DNA of 64,000 nucleotides from Eupeodes corollae (GCF_945859685.1 NC_079149.1:21921118-21985117), one strand, 5' to 3'; numbered from the stretch's first letter, positions 1 through 12,001 are shown. Notes: generated by a model from the sequence alone, not told the origin. Made by a program: numbers and translations.

Positions 1-178
1 CAAAGATGTCTTCTCTTCCTAGCTCGGCGTTCAAATCTCCTAAGACAATTTTTCGTGATGCATTCGCTGACTCTGTTGAAACTCAAGACTTTTTGCCAGT
101 TTAGGGCTTCCGTTAATTGTTCTACTGCAAGTGGTCTGTTAAGGGACCAAACATTCCACGTACAGATCTGAAGAAGCC
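1..178 (-). mobile_element. RTE-like LINE, endonuclease fragment
   Basis: Read on the minus strand this is the start of the AP-endonuclease domain of the RTE-like LINE seen again at 56564-60527. The translation gives CTWNVWSLNRP, then after an internal deletion IVLGDLNAELGREDIF, which carries the GD(F/L)N metal-binding motif of APE endonucleases. The same two motifs occur in the copies near 57020 and 57345. The intervening endonuclease sequence is lost and the fragment runs off the window edge. It abuts the mariner remnant at about 180. It cannot encode a working enzyme. Confidence 0.75.
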
Positions 179-184
179 TGTGGA

Positions 185-960
185 ATGTTCACCTGTAGGA
201 CATCGGTCGATTGTTGTTTATTTGCATAGACATGAAAGCCTGCGACTTTAAAAAACCCTACAGGAAAAAGTATAACGGGGTTAAATAGCATGACCTTGGT
301 GGCCAATTCACATCACCCTTGCGAGAGATAACCTTACCCTTTAAACTGTTCATAAAAAATGTCAAATGCTGTTTGCTGTGTGGCGCCACATGTCGTCCAT
401 GTGTTAACTCAGCCATTCATAAAAAATGAGCCTCGTCACCAAAGACGATTTTTTGATCATAATGGGGGTCCACTTCCAAACGATTCGCAGCCCAGTCAGC
501 GAACAAACGGCTCGGCGTTGTCTATAGTCATGAACATTGAGTTCCTGGGTCATTTGGATCTTTTACGGGTGTAAGCCTAAGTCCCGTCAAGTTCAAGTCT
601 GCGAAAGGCCGAGTTCTTGTGCATGGCAAGGAATAGACGGCATCGGGTTCTGCTGTACATTTATACGGACCACGGTGATCTTCTCGGCAGATCTTAGGTT
701 TGTTGAACATTTGGGTGTTGGTTGGTTCTTAAGTGAACCGGTCGTTTCAAATTTGGTCACTAAACGGTGAAGAGTCGACTGTGAAGGGCCACCAAGTCTA
801 CCGTAAAATGGGTTAAATGCGTCCAACGTTTGCGTTAACAGACACTCATTTTGTTAAAAACGTTTTATCATTTGAATGTGGAGGTCAATCGTGCAACTTG
901 ATATGATGATTTGTCATAAGCAACTGAATAATAAACAACACAACTGAAATGTTACCAACA
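185..960 (-). mobile_element. mariner-like transposon remnant M1
   Basis: The minus strand encodes pieces of a Tc1/mariner-superfamily transposase with the insect-type N-terminal helix-turn-helix domain (DUF4817 type). 593-826 reads PSQSTLHRLVTKFETTGS and later AQELGLSQT, the linker before the catalytic domain. About 425-450 reads IVFGDEAHF, containing the first catalytic Asp, and about 288-319 reads GDVNWPPRSC followed by LTPL, the segment around the second Asp. The piece between GDEAHF and the ATCHT-like segment is deleted and there are several stops and frameshifts. The remaining 5' flank extends to about 960, but I could not fix the terminal inverted repeats. The transposase cut and pasted the element through its own TIRs; this copy is dead. 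Confidence 0.8.
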
Positions 961-999
961 CATAATGGCGGCCAGGGGCGCCAAAATCAACCCGTGCCA

Positions 1000-3400
1000 A
1001 TTGAAAACTCTTTGTAATCATTTAAAGTGCTTTTGAATTTAAATTACATTTCTTCAATGATGGTTTGAGAATAGTTTTAGATGTTCTACACTCATCCATC
1101 TATGATTAAAAAGTCAACGGCAATTGTATTTTCCTGATTGTATTTCAATAGTCTTTATATTATTTAAATAAGTACATATTTTCCATCTTAATAAAACTTA
1201 AATATTTATTATTGCAAAGATTGGAGAAGGCTATAAATGTCATTTTACTAAAGCGATGAATGTTCTGCAGAATCAACCCATGGTTTATGAAGTTGAAATT
1301 GTTTGTTTAATAAACTCCTTTAAGCATTAAGACCACATAAATCACAAACACCCTTTGAATTAAAGTTCAGACGCCTGTAAACATAGTCATTTCCCAAGAG
1401 TTATAGACTTCCATTAGACTTACTATTTTCACTAAATACAAGTACAAAACATTCGCAGGACTTTTTAACCGATGGGCATTAGTTATTCATTGGATCGATA
1501 GACTTTAAGTTCAAAAGACATAAAGTATAGAAGATTTCTTGGAACTCACTATTGATATAAAGATTTCCCGTGAAAAAGAGCTTAAATTTAGGAATCAATA
1601 TTTTTAACACTTCTTTTAATTTGCAGAAAATAGTTTTTTAATTAATTTAATAAAAAAATACCAACAAATCCCATCAACCACATCAGCTTTTTAAACTAAA
1701 AAATGTTAACCAACAAAAACTAATTTCAACACAAATTAAAAAAAAATAATTAAAATTATTCCTAATTCCGAAAAATGCTTAAAATGCATTTTGCAATAAG
1801 TTCATTCGTTTGGAAGGCCTAACTAATTAAACCACAATTATATACAATGGATGGCTTTTAAATGAATAGTAATTAGTTAGGTATGTTTTTTTTTTCTATC
1901 GTTAGTCTATCATAAGCACTTTTTTGTTTTTTTATTTAAAAATAAATGTTTCCATCATTTAATTAAAAAATGTATGAACAAAAAATTGACTAATTTAGCA
2001 CAAATTTAAAACAATGCATCCTTGAAAATGACACAAAAAAACATAAAGCGGAGTGAATTTCATGTGACGGCTCAATAGGAAATTAAATTCAACCCAAATT
2101 TACAACTTATATATAAACGAATTTATATAATGTGTCGAAAGCAAACAACATTAGATACGCAAGAAGAGATACCGAGGAAACTCTCGCTTTAGATATCTAT
2201 AGATACAAATTTATATCTCACAGAACAATCTCATTAGCACCCCACTCAAAATGAACTGACACTATGTTAGCTTAGGGATATCCTTAGAGGAATTCCTTAT
2301 ATTAAGTTACTAATCATAATTCAGCCGCCATCTGTCTGTCGTTTATAGAAGAAGATCACCCTCCCTCTCTCTCAAGAAGATTCTATACATCGTATCTAGT
2401 CTCAAAACATCCACAAATTGTGTGAAGGGGGTGGCTACTTATAAGGACCAACATTATAGTCCTGATGATGAATTTCTGTATATAACTCACCTAATTTATA
2501 AATATTAACGAATGTGTGTGCTGTGTGCGGTCCCGACTTGTGTGAAATGCATTTAATGTCGACAAATTAATCTCAAAACTGCCGCAACCACATCGCAAAT
2601 GCAAATCATGTTTAAACACATATCTATATACAGTTGTATATATAGATTCAAATGTATCTATCTATATGCTTCTATTTTTGATGCTATCTTCAGTGCATGA
2701 GGTTGCCTTCTATATCTTTACTTCATTTCAAGTAAAGGCACATAATATAACTATCTTCGTTTGTCCTTTCGTCTAAATCAGATAGGATACCAGAAGAGTG
2801 ATGTGTAGGAGGTATCACATGTGGTTTGGTTATATTATAATATCTTTGCAGTTTAGCTAGATATGTGCCTATAAAATGACTCTTGGCTGCCAAGCCATTG
2901 ACTTAATCTTACCTTATGCTAATGGATGTGCTAAACCATCATACAATTTGCTCAACTTAATCCTTGTATGGCTATATACAAATATACAGTATATTGAATT
3001 AAATCGAATCAAATTCGAATTCAGTTACATTTAATTTAATGTAAGCTTACTTAATCTTCTCAGGGATTTACTCGATTTACTCGTACAAAGATGGAATGCA
3101 ATAAAATGTAGGATATCTATGCGAAAAGCTTACTGGTTTAGGTATAGTTTTCCTTGAGTTTAGATATTTTTTGTTATCCTTAAACTCCTTAAAGACCACA
3201 GAGGATTTTATTTTACAAACCCTTTGATATGCATTTTTTAGCATTTTTTAGCAATTGAAAATAAAGAAATCGGAGGAGGATTTCAGAAAAAATAAAATCA
3301 TCAGGAACATGAAGTGAAGTTTCTTCTTCTTCATAAAATTTGTATACGTAATTTTTTCCACATAATGACTTTGACTTTGAATGAAACTGAAACATTTTAA
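1000..3400. other. AT-rich non-coding stretch
   Basis: No convincing coding frame, RNA gene or repeat copy was found. The sequence is AT-rich with many A and T runs. 2280-2420 is somewhat less AT-rich, with a CT-rich run near 2360, but no open frame of interest. Confidence 0.5.
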
Positions 3401-3404
3401 GATT

Positions 3405-4185
3405 AAAAAACGATTTTATCTATAACACAATTTTGTGAAAATTTGAGAAAAATCGAATAGACAGTAAAGTTGGTAAAACTTGAATTTCGACTCAAATACA
3501 TTTTCATAAATTTAAGATTATGGTTTCCAATTTATTTTGTCTTATAAGAAATATTGTTTTTTTTAAACATTCGTTAAGATTTTGAGAAAATTCAAACTGA
3601 CAGTTTTTAACTAAAAATAAAAACCTTCCAAAAAATTAATTAAAGTTAGTAAAACTTGATTTTCTATTTAAAACTTGCGATATTGGCTTAAAACTGTTGT
3701 TTTCTAATGAAATATGTTGTTGTCAACATTCGAAATAACAGTTTTTTCACAAAAAATTAAAACCTGACAGGAAATTTAAAAAATTGGGTAAAAATTGATT
3801 TTTGACTTAAATATCTCTTCAGAACTTCGAGATATTGGCTTTAAACTAATTTTATCTTTAAAAAAAAATTGTATTCAACATTCAGTAAAATTTTGAACAA
3901 AATTGAATTGACAGATTTTTAGCAAAAAATACCTTAAAATTTTAATTAAAGTTGGTAAAAATTGATGGTCGGTTCTGAATATCTCGTGAAAAATAGAAAA
4001 CGACTTTGGTTAAGGACTCAAAATCTCGTAAATAAAAATTGATTTAGTGTTGGTTATTCTTAATTTTTTAGAATAATTTAATTGATAACTTTTTTTTAAC
4101 AAAACACGAAAACACCTTTTAAGCAAGACAAATTGCCAGATTTTATAGGAAGTTGTCAGTGTGGGTCGCATGCCAGCCTTTTTTT
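3405..4185 (+). repeat. K172 dispersed repeat, copy 1 (plus)
   Basis: This copy has several diverged tandem units of roughly 140-173 bases. The landmark phrase GTTGGTAAAAATTGAT (or a variant) recurs near 3468, 3643, 3784 and 3951, each followed by a GATATTGGCTTTAAACT-like and an AACATTC-like block. It ends at 4150-4182 with AGGAAGTTGTCAGTGTGGG and GTCGCATGCCAGCC, the same tail as the copy ending near 39000. The head (AGGAAGTTATTGTAAT type) is missing, so it is 5' incomplete. Confidence 0.75.
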
Positions 4186-4249
4186 ATCGATATTTTTGTA
4201 AGCAATGTTCTATCGAATTAGCTTCTTGACATATACCCCTCCCCACACC

Positions 4250-5197
4250 CCGACAAAAAAAGGTAGGGATATGATCTACACTCATAACTTCCCTTTCGTG
4301 ACCCTATGTCGATTTAAAAATTGCAAGCCGATATTTTGGTTTCTTCTCATAACATTTGAGTTGAAAACCATTTCTTATCAGTTTTTTTTATTTTTTTAGA
4401 TTTCTGTTTTATGTAAAAATAGTTCTCAATTGAATTTTTCTTAAACGCGAACTAAATGTTAGCAAAAATATTTTGAATATGATAGATTAAATTTCATTTC
4501 TTTATTTAATTTTGTTAATTTTTTGGCATTTTAGGCCAATTTTGTTTATCAATTTTAGAAAAAATTTTTGAAAGTTTTTATTTTTTCTACAAAACAAAAC
4601 ACGGATTAAATTTTGTCCAAGAACATTATCTTACGTTAACATTAATATTTTGCATAAAATGAAACAATTTTGAAATCAATACATTCATCTTTTTTAAAAT
4701 ATTCGAATCGAACATCAATTGCAAATAATTTGTGTGTAGTATTTTTTAGAAATATGCTGTTATTCGTATTTTTCTAAAAACAATATGTTTTATAACATTA
4801 AACTAAATTGAAGTCAATATTTTAAATTTTGGCTAAAATACATTTTTCCAAGGTTTTTATCTATGTAAGAAAACCGTTAAAGAAAATTTAACGAAGAGTC
4901 AAAGACTCTTCAACGCATAAACGTGTTTTGTTTCTAAAATATGTATTGAATTAATTTTTTTATTTATAAAAAATCTTGTAATTGATTTTTGTTTTAAAAA
5001 CTTTATTAATTTGGTAATCCAATACTTTAAATAAAATTTAAATGAAGTCGCTAGCAGTATTGGTTCTTGAGATATTTAAGGTAAACCGAAATGTTTACTA
5101 AATTTTCATTCATTCTCTCCAACTAAATTTAATTAAAATTCTATGGATCTTGAAATTTCGATAAATGTCAACATTTTCGATTCGAAAAATCGGACCG
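4250..5197 (-). repeat. K172 dispersed repeat, copy 2 (minus)
   Basis: This is a diverged copy in the opposite orientation to its left neighbour, so the two lie tail to tail. The tail in reverse is seen near 4276-4300 (ACTCATAACTTCCC). The head lies at 5146-5197, with a CTTGAAATTTCGATAAATGT-type block followed by a TTCGAAAAATCGGACC-type block, matching 52505-52540. The middle is too diverged for unit boundaries to be placed. Confidence 0.55.
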
Positions 5198-5469
5198 GTA
5201 CGCAAATCTTATCTTGAACAAAATATGTAATAAAGAAAATGCAGCTTCGTTTTTAGAACTCTTTCGAAGTAATTTTGTATCCTTAATCAATTTTTCATCC
5301 TCTTTATATATCCAAAGCCTAAATGTGTCAAAAATTTGGAAACAACTCTCATACAGCTTATAGTCTCTAAAACTTGGAAAATTAAAAGCGATAGAACTAA
5401 AGAGTGATTTTTTAGCTATTATCTTTTTGGCAACACTAGTTTCAACAGCAGACGCATGTTTCGTGTTCT

Positions 5470-5990
5470 GTTTCACTGTTAAACATCTTCAAAGGAACAA
5501 CGCTTGCAAATTATTGAATTTTATTATCAAAATGCGTGCTCTGTTAAGAAACTTCATCGACCCACTGAATCGGCTATTCGGGCTATGGTGACTACATTTC
5601 GCACTAAATTTATATTGTTGGACATTAAACCACAAACACGCTCACGTAGAGTGTGAACTGTAGAAAATATCGCAGCTGTATTGGCCAGTGTTAATGATGA
5701 CCTTTCAATGATGCCTTTCAAAACACAGCTGGTACAAGAATTGAAGCCGAACGATCTATTGCAACGTAAAATTGTTGGTACAGAGACTCTTTTAAAGTTG
5801 GCCGAAGATCCACTTTTGTACCGAAAAATTGTTTTCAACGACGAAGCTCATTTTTGTCTCAATGGGTACGTAAATAAGCAGAATTGTAGAAGTTGGTGTA
5901 AATGTCAGCCAGAAGCATTGCAAAAGCTACCAATTGTTGAGAATTTTTCCACCGACCCTGCTGATTTAATATATAAATATGTACTTTAAA
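5470..5990 (+). mobile_element. mariner-like transposon remnant M2
   Basis: A plus-strand mariner-type transposase fragment. It begins about 5490 with KEQRLQIIEFYYQNACSVKK, then PTESAIRAMVTTFRTKF and ENIAAV, which is the N-terminal HTH domain with a single internal stop. From 5729 it continues with TQLVQELKPND, then RKIVFNDEAHF (first catalytic Asp) and LNGYVNKQNCRSW. The linker between HTH and catalytic domain (the RRSQELGLS-like segment) is deleted in frame, and everything after about 5945, including the second and third catalytic Asp, is absent. It is the same family as M1 and M3 but decayed independently. No TIRs could be fixed. Confidence 0.8.
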
Positions 5991-6084
5991 CACTATTGGA
6001 TCTTTGAATCCTATATTAACTACACGATTCTCAACTCATTTTTTATTATTTGTTTTTATTATAAATACTTAAATTAAATTAATT

Positions 6085-6620
6085 CGAATTGCACTACCTG
6101 ATGTGCCGCGAGAATTAATTTTAAAATTTATGAGAAACTTCAGTCGATATGCCAAGCAGTTGAAAGAATTCACCAAAGGTAGCAACAAAAGTATTACCAG
6201 CTAAGGGAGGTTTCGATTAGATGAATATTTTATTAATCAAGGTGATCATTAAAATTGAAATGAAATTTATATCAAAATAATATTGAAATACTACGAGGTA
6301 AATTTCTCCAAGTCGTATTGATTAAAGAGCGTGCCAGGAAACTTTTTACTGGAAGTTTACCAAAACCAGAAGCTGAAAAATTAGTCTTAAACAGAGTTAT
6401 CCAATAAAAGAGTGGTTTGTTTTCCAGATGGGAAAAATTATCTTGTATTGCCTGGAAAACCTTGGCCGAAGCCGGGATTAAAAACCAGTAACTTTTATAA
6501 CAACAAAATTACAAAAAGAGATTTTGAGTTTGACAGAAGGTCAAATCTCGGCAAAAAAAATGTATGAAGAAGGTTAAACACTTCCGGGAAAACAGGTTTT
6601 TGACGCGAAGGTCAGAAGGA
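6085..6620 (+). pseudogene. unrecognised coding-like remnant
   Basis: Two stretches read like old protein-coding sequence. About 6091-6199 is open as LPDVPRELILKFMRNFS and continues through a Lys-rich run. About 6316-6480 gives VVLIKERARKLFTGSLPKPE and, after a stop, SGLFSRWEKLSCIAW. Codon use is less AT-biased than the surroundings, but stops and frame changes break it up. I do not recognise the family. It lies directly after mariner M2 and could be transposon or gene debris. Confidence 0.25.
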
Positions 6621-6829
6621 CGAATTCGAAATAAATGAAGAACATCAGAAGAAACTATACTTAGCTTCTTTTTGACTTTCCCCAACAGCTATCGTAGTCC
6701 TTCCTGAACAACTTTTCTCACAGCAGAACAAAATCTTCAATTCAATAAAGCTTAAAAAAACAATCGTACAAAAATTACGTCGTTTTCAAAAAAAAAAATT
6801 CCTTCACACAATTTTGGTTAATTTTCTAA

Positions 6830-7306
6830 TCGCTTTGGGCGCAATCCAAGTAGTGGCCATCATAGTGGTGAGCTTGATCCTTCCGGCTACTTGCCCTCAG
6901 GCAATCCTCTTGAATCATTTGCGTAGTGATCGATCTGTCTCGGTCCCACAACTTCTTTCATCCATAAGATTGATGTGTGCGACCGAGAAGCCAGGTATCT
7001 TTCATCGCACGCGATCTCTTTAAAGAGATGATGCGATCACCCCCCCGTAGCTCTGTGAGTGAGTTCAGCTCTTCACTTTCAAACCCATTCCAGCCAAGAT
7101 TTTCTGAAAATTGTGTGGAATTCCTCGCATTACCGAGTACCTAGATTTTGATTGAGGAAAAACTACTTATGTCGTGTTGAAGAAAGTCGGTAGCCAAGTC
7201 CATAATTAAAATGAAAGTTATTAAAATATTCTTGGAGTGATTTTCTATCGTTAATACTTTTTGATGGGCTCTCGGCCATACTATGTTAAAGATGATGTGA
7301 CTTTCC
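6830..7306. other. non-coding flank, left part of an interrupted sequence
   Basis: Less AT-rich than its neighbours but without a recognisable product. A 69-codon frame near 6814-7023 has no family resemblance I can name. Its right end is the target site into which LINE L1 inserted, and the sequence resumes at 8863. Confidence 0.4.
7292..7306. repeat. target-site duplication of LINE L1, left
   Basis: ATGATGTGACTTTCC here matches ATGGTGTGACTTTCC at 8848-8862, 14 of 15 bases. The pair brackets the LINE exactly, and the right copy follows its poly(A). Confidence 0.85.
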
Positions 7307-8847
7307 GGCCCGAAAGGTTGAGGTCATTAGAATTCTCTTGCAGCGTGATTTCAAAAAGATTCAGCGATATTGCGACGACTGGAAACTGAAAATAAATGTC
7401 CAGAAGTCAGAGACAATTCTGTTCCGGACTCCGTTGGCTAGGGCCACGAGGGATACGTGTAAAAATTGGCGCAAGATGGTCATCGTTGATCTTCACGGGC
7501 AGCCATTAGCGAGCAAAAGTGTAGTGAAGTACCTCGGTATCTGGTTAGATCAGTATTTATATTTCGACAGACATATAAATGCTGCTCTGACCAGGGCCAG
7601 AGGAGCCTTCGCTCTGACGAAACGGCTGTTTTTTAGAAGTCGGCTTGACCCCAGAGTGAAGGTAATTTGCTACATGGCCCTCATACGGCCAATGATCGTT
7701 TATGGTTGTCCTGTGTGGTTCAACGTTGCCCCTTCCCAGATGGAGAAGTTTCGGGTGTTCGAGCGGCAGTGTTTAAGACGCTGTACCGGCTTATATCGAA
7801 CAGCCGAGTCTTCTTATGTGCATTATTTTTCCAACGAGGTCCTATACAACGGGGCTCGAATCAACAGAATTGACAATTTCGTGATAAAACTCGTTCGAGG
7901 TCACATTGCAAGAGCTATGTCTTCGACCAACAATTTAATTTTCGGGGCGTTCTATCCGAACGACGAGTATTTTGAAAGTGCACGCTTGAGCGGGTTCATT
8001 CCACCAGAGGCATTCCTCTTTTTAGACAAATGCGGTCTGATACAGGATAGATTGGCAGTCCCGTTAATCTACCACGTCAGACGAAGAACCGTAGATAGGC
8101 GACTCCCGTACAATCGGGACGTCTTGGCACAAGGTGGAGCGGAGCTCCTTCGGTTCAGTAGGGCTGTGTCCGAGCGGGACCGAACTGATAGGGTGAAGCA
8201 GGAGAACCAGTTTTGGTGGCTTCAATCGGCACTTGATAGTGGGTAGTCGGGATGGGGTTTTTAAGCCTTGGCCGGCTTACATACTTGTTTTATAGTTTAA
8301 GGGTTTAGTTTTAAGTAGAATAGGCATGGTGGCACAAAAAAAAAATACACAAAAAAAACTAAAGAAATTAAAAAAAAAACAAGGAATATAAAAACAAAAA
8401 AAAAAAACAAAAAAAAATTAAAAAAACATACAAAAAGACAATAAAATAAAAAAACAAAAAATGTTAGATTTGCTGCTGTGGTTGTTCTAGTTTTAAGTAG
8501 TTTATAGGTAGAATAGGTAGTTTAAGTTAGCTTTAAGTTTTATTTAAGGACCTAACTTTAAGTAGTTTGTAAGTAAAAATAAATAAAAAGAGGATATTGA
8601 TATTAGTTTTTGTTCAAATTTTCTAATAATTACAAAAATAAATGAAATTTAAATAAAGTAAAATAGATCTTAGGGCCGAAAGGCATTAGTTTTAAGTGTT
8701 ATAGTTTAACTTAGAGTGTCCGTATAGGACCATTAAGTTAGTTGTAAGTTATGGATAATTAGGCTAGTTTTATGAATTTTTTGTCTAGCTTTAAGATAGG
8801 TTTAAGATTGAATAAATAAAAATGAATTTGAAAAAAAAAAAAAAAAA
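7307..8847 (+). mobile_element. LINE L1: 5'-truncated non-LTR retrotransposon
   Basis: A 5'-truncated LINE inserted by target-primed reverse transcription: it starts inside the reverse transcriptase gene, ends in an A-run at 8831-8848 and is flanked by a 15-bp duplication. The coding part (7338-8246) is followed by a 600-base, A-rich 3' UTR. That UTR (for example TTAGGGCCGAAAGGCATTAG near 8670) is shared with LINE L2, whose matching block is at 43450-43470. The intact frame and near perfect duplication make this one of the youngest insertions here. The clade is a jockey-group APE LINE; I cannot place it further. Confidence 0.85.
7338..8246 (+). pseudogene. reverse transcriptase C-terminal part of LINE L1
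   Basis: 302 codons stay open. The protein begins after the YADD catalytic box: YCDDWKLKINVQKSETILF is the thumb region, then KYLGIWLDQYLYFDRHI and MIVYGCPVWFN, a pattern typical of non-LTR reverse transcriptases. The C-terminal part (from about residue 125) has a CLRRCTGLYRTAESS block and a long Arg-rich tail. The palm motifs and endonuclease are lost through truncation, so it cannot be active although the frame is uninterrupted. There is no genuine start codon context; the frame simply begins at the truncation point. Confidence 0.85.
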
Positions 8848-8862
8848 ATGGTGTGACTTTCC
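8848..8862. repeat. target-site duplication of LINE L1, right
   Basis: Right copy of the 15-bp duplication described for 7292-7306, immediately downstream of the poly(A). From here the interrupted flanking sequence continues. Confidence 0.85.
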
Positions 8863-9114
8863 TACACACATTGTTGGGCATGGGTATCGTTTTCATGCCT
8901 TGATGATCTTGTTCAACCAATATGTGGGTCAATCGTGGCACAGTTCGTTGGAATTCTTTCGCACACTTTGGTGAGACCTGTTAAATTTGCTTTCCCAAAA
9001 TGCTAGGAGAGCAGGTCACTGGCTGATGGTCCTAGTTTCTATAAGCTCTTCTGGAATTTTGGGGCAGCAGTAAGAATTCGAAAAGGGAGGTGAAACTTGT
9101 TGTAAAATTTACCG

Positions 9115-9500
9115 CAACACAATGCACCCACAAAAAAGCCAAAGTTTCATGCGGTTAATGGGATGGTGGACCGTACTTCTTCAAAGATATTGCGAATCGT
9201 TACGTAAAGTGAGATGATATCCAACTTTTTTTACCCAAAATGCAAGAGCTTGACTTCATTGACAAGTGGTTTTAGCAAGACGGTGCCAGATGCCACACAC
9301 CACGCGCAACAATTGACTTATTGAGAGGCGAATTCGGCAAACATTTTATTTCACGTTTGGGACCGGTCACTGCGCTGCCTAGATCTTGCGATTTAAAGCC
9401 TTTAGACCATTTTTTGTGGGCTATGTTAAAGTTCATGTCTATACAGACAAGCCCGCTTTAATTGACGCATTGGAAGACAACATTGAAACTCGTATAACTT
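9115..9500 (+). mobile_element. mariner-like transposon remnant M3
   Basis: The C-terminal half of the same mariner-type transposase family as M1 and M2. On the plus strand it gives GGPYFFKDIANRYVK, LFLPKMQELDFIDKWF, a stop where Gln is expected, then QDGARCHTPRATIDLLRGEF (second catalytic Asp), PRSCDLKPLDHFLW (third acidic position) and, after a frameshift, VHVYTDKPALIDALEDNIE. The N-terminal HTH and DEAHF segments are missing, as is the normal C-terminus. M2 and M3 together cover most of the protein, but they are separate insertions 3 kb apart. Confidence 0.85.
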
Positions 9501-9639
9501 TTGAAAAATCACCTTTTATAACCATAACTTTTACTGTTTCTTGTTTTATTTATACTTGTCTAAGCTATTTTCACCCCCCTTTATTAAAGACTGTTTCAGT
9601 AAATTCCAGTAATTTCAAGGAAATGTAAAAGAACATGAA

Positions 9640-11930
9640 GATTCTTTTTTACACCTTCACATCAGATCTGCGCTAGGTGAACTGTCAACTATTTTTTTAG
9701 TTTAATTGATTTATAGAAACTTGAAAAATTGAAATTTCTCGACGTTTTAAAAGTATCAAAAGGATACATATCTCAACAATCAGTTGTGATGTCGTCTGAA
9801 AACAAATTTTGTCTTTAACATCGAAATATGTAAAAAGGACTTTCCCAAAAAATGTAAGCGTTTTGTTTTTTAATGTATGTACATATATTAATTTAAACAA
9901 AAAAAGAGAGCATTTTAATAAAACCCAAACATTTTAATAATTTTTCCAAAATGTTTGATGATTTTACCTTTAGAATTATTTAAACAAAATTCTATTGACA
10001 GAACAACAAATGTTATACGTTTAACACTATTTATCATAAATCATCAAAATTAAACATGACTAATTTTTAATAACCATAAGTAATCTTTATATGTAAATGC
10101 ATATTTAAAAGCTTTAATTTAGTTTCCTTAGCTTCTTAAAATGCTCCTTGATAAAAAACAAATTTTTCGATGAATGCTATCAACATATTTTATTAAATTA
10201 CCTATGAAATTCTACAGGACTTAATTTTACCTAAAATCACAAAAAAAAAATAAAGTAAGAATTTTTATTAATAAATTTACCAATTTTTTAAAGTGTGCAT
10301 AAATTAGTTTATTTTTGTATTAAAAAATCTATTTATAAATATTTCTTAAATTCGTCATTCATTATTATTTCCTTTGGCCTTAAGTAAACATCTGTCCTTG
10401 ACAATGATAAGGGTTAATTTTGTTGTCAATAACCTTCTGCCTTTGTCAGTTTATTTAATGCAGTGACATAAGAATATATCATTCAATATTAAAAAAAAAA
10501 CAAAAATATTCTTTTTTATTAAAAAAAAAAATAAAACACATTTCGTCTAGATCTAAACATCATATCAGTCAAAAAGTCTGTATCTGTCTCCGTGCGTCGC
10601 GTCGCTTCTCTCAACAGCTCATCCGAGATAAATCTGACGTCAAAAATAAACACCTACTTACTCATATATTTCTCATTTTCTTATGAAATAGTTCTTTTTT
10701 GTGTGTTTTGTGTTTTATTTGAGCAGAGACAAAATAAGATCTTGAATAAATGAGCCATGAGCTTTCTACATTCAAAAATCACTAGACAGACTGAAATCAA
10801 ATGGAGTTGCCATTTCTAAATTCCATGAAAATGAATTTAAAACATTGAAGATATTTCTGAGAACTCATATTATTCTATGTCTTCAAAACACAAGTTCATT
10901 ATGTACCTACTTCTTCCTTTAGTATAATTTAAATTATTTTAAACTTATACAAAACATCTGAGTGAAAACTAATATTTCCAAGAGCTGTGTAAAGTTATGC
11001 AGATATTTTTCTTTACGAAACAAAAGCCATGTAACTTTTCTTTAGAAAAAATGCATTTATGTATAAGCATACGAGTTGGATCCCCTATTACTTGATTTCT
11101 GAATAAAGCCCATCATATGATATTGTATTTAAATTATTATGCTCAGTCAAATTTTACATCGAAAAGTCGAAAATCCAATGTTTCAAAAATGCCCCGGGTG
11201 AAAATTTAATCATGCTGAGAACTTTTCCAGAAAAATAAACTTTATCCTAGTTAAAAATTAATTTTTGTTGAGAGTTTTGTAAATGAAAATTCTTTTCTGT
11301 TTTAAATATTTTAAATTTACATAATTTAAATAACATTTTATTTTACTCGCATGTTTCAAAAGCCATTGAATGGAAACGAACAAAAAATATTATCAATTCC
11401 AGAATAGTTTATTCTAACAAAAATTAACAAGAACTGGGTTTTACAAACTTACTGCGAATTCGGTTAGAAACAGTGCCGTTATTTTAAGATTTAAAAAATA
11501 TAAATGCAAAATAAGTTATCTTATAGAATAAAAATTCTATATTATTTCCCAAAAAACCTTAATTTATTAAATTTTTTTTTTCGAAAATTGTTTGAGAAGT
11601 TTTTTTCTTAATAAGTTTTGTGTTCATAAAATATTTTAATCTATTTTTGAAAATATTTTTGGTACTTAATTATTTAGTGCGTTTTATATTTAAATTTGGT
11701 TAAAAAAATATAGACTCGTTTTTGACACATCGAATTTTTAAAAACAAAAAATAGAAATACCTAAAAATTAAAAAACTTAATTATTATTTAGAAAACCTTA
11801 AAGTTTGTTCAGAAAATTCTTCGTATTAATTTCTGAAAAATAATAACAAAACCACGGCTCTATTCTGGAGCAATAAAAAAAAAAAAAATATTTCTGTATT
11901 GAAAGAAACCAAGCTTAGAATAATTTTAAG
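9640..11930. other. AT-rich non-coding stretch
   Basis: No gene or recognisable element was found. Long A/T runs and short open frames occur by chance. 10560-10640 is locally less AT-rich but has no coding signal. Confidence 0.5.
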
Positions 11931-11933
11931 CTT

Positions 11934-12001
11934 TCCTTATAGGAAGTTATTGTAATCGGTCCGATTTTTCTAATTGAAAATTTTGATATTTATCGACGTT
12001 T
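11934..12001 (+). repeat. K172 copy 3, head segment
   Basis: Head of a plus-oriented K172 element: AGGAAGTTATTGTAATCGG followed by CCGATTTTTCTAATTGAAAA and ATTTATCGACGTTT. In the complete reverse copy (52505-52562) the CGACGTTT block is followed by CAAGGTCC. Here that continuation lies 2.6 kb away at 14607, because a LINE is inserted between. Confidence 0.75.
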
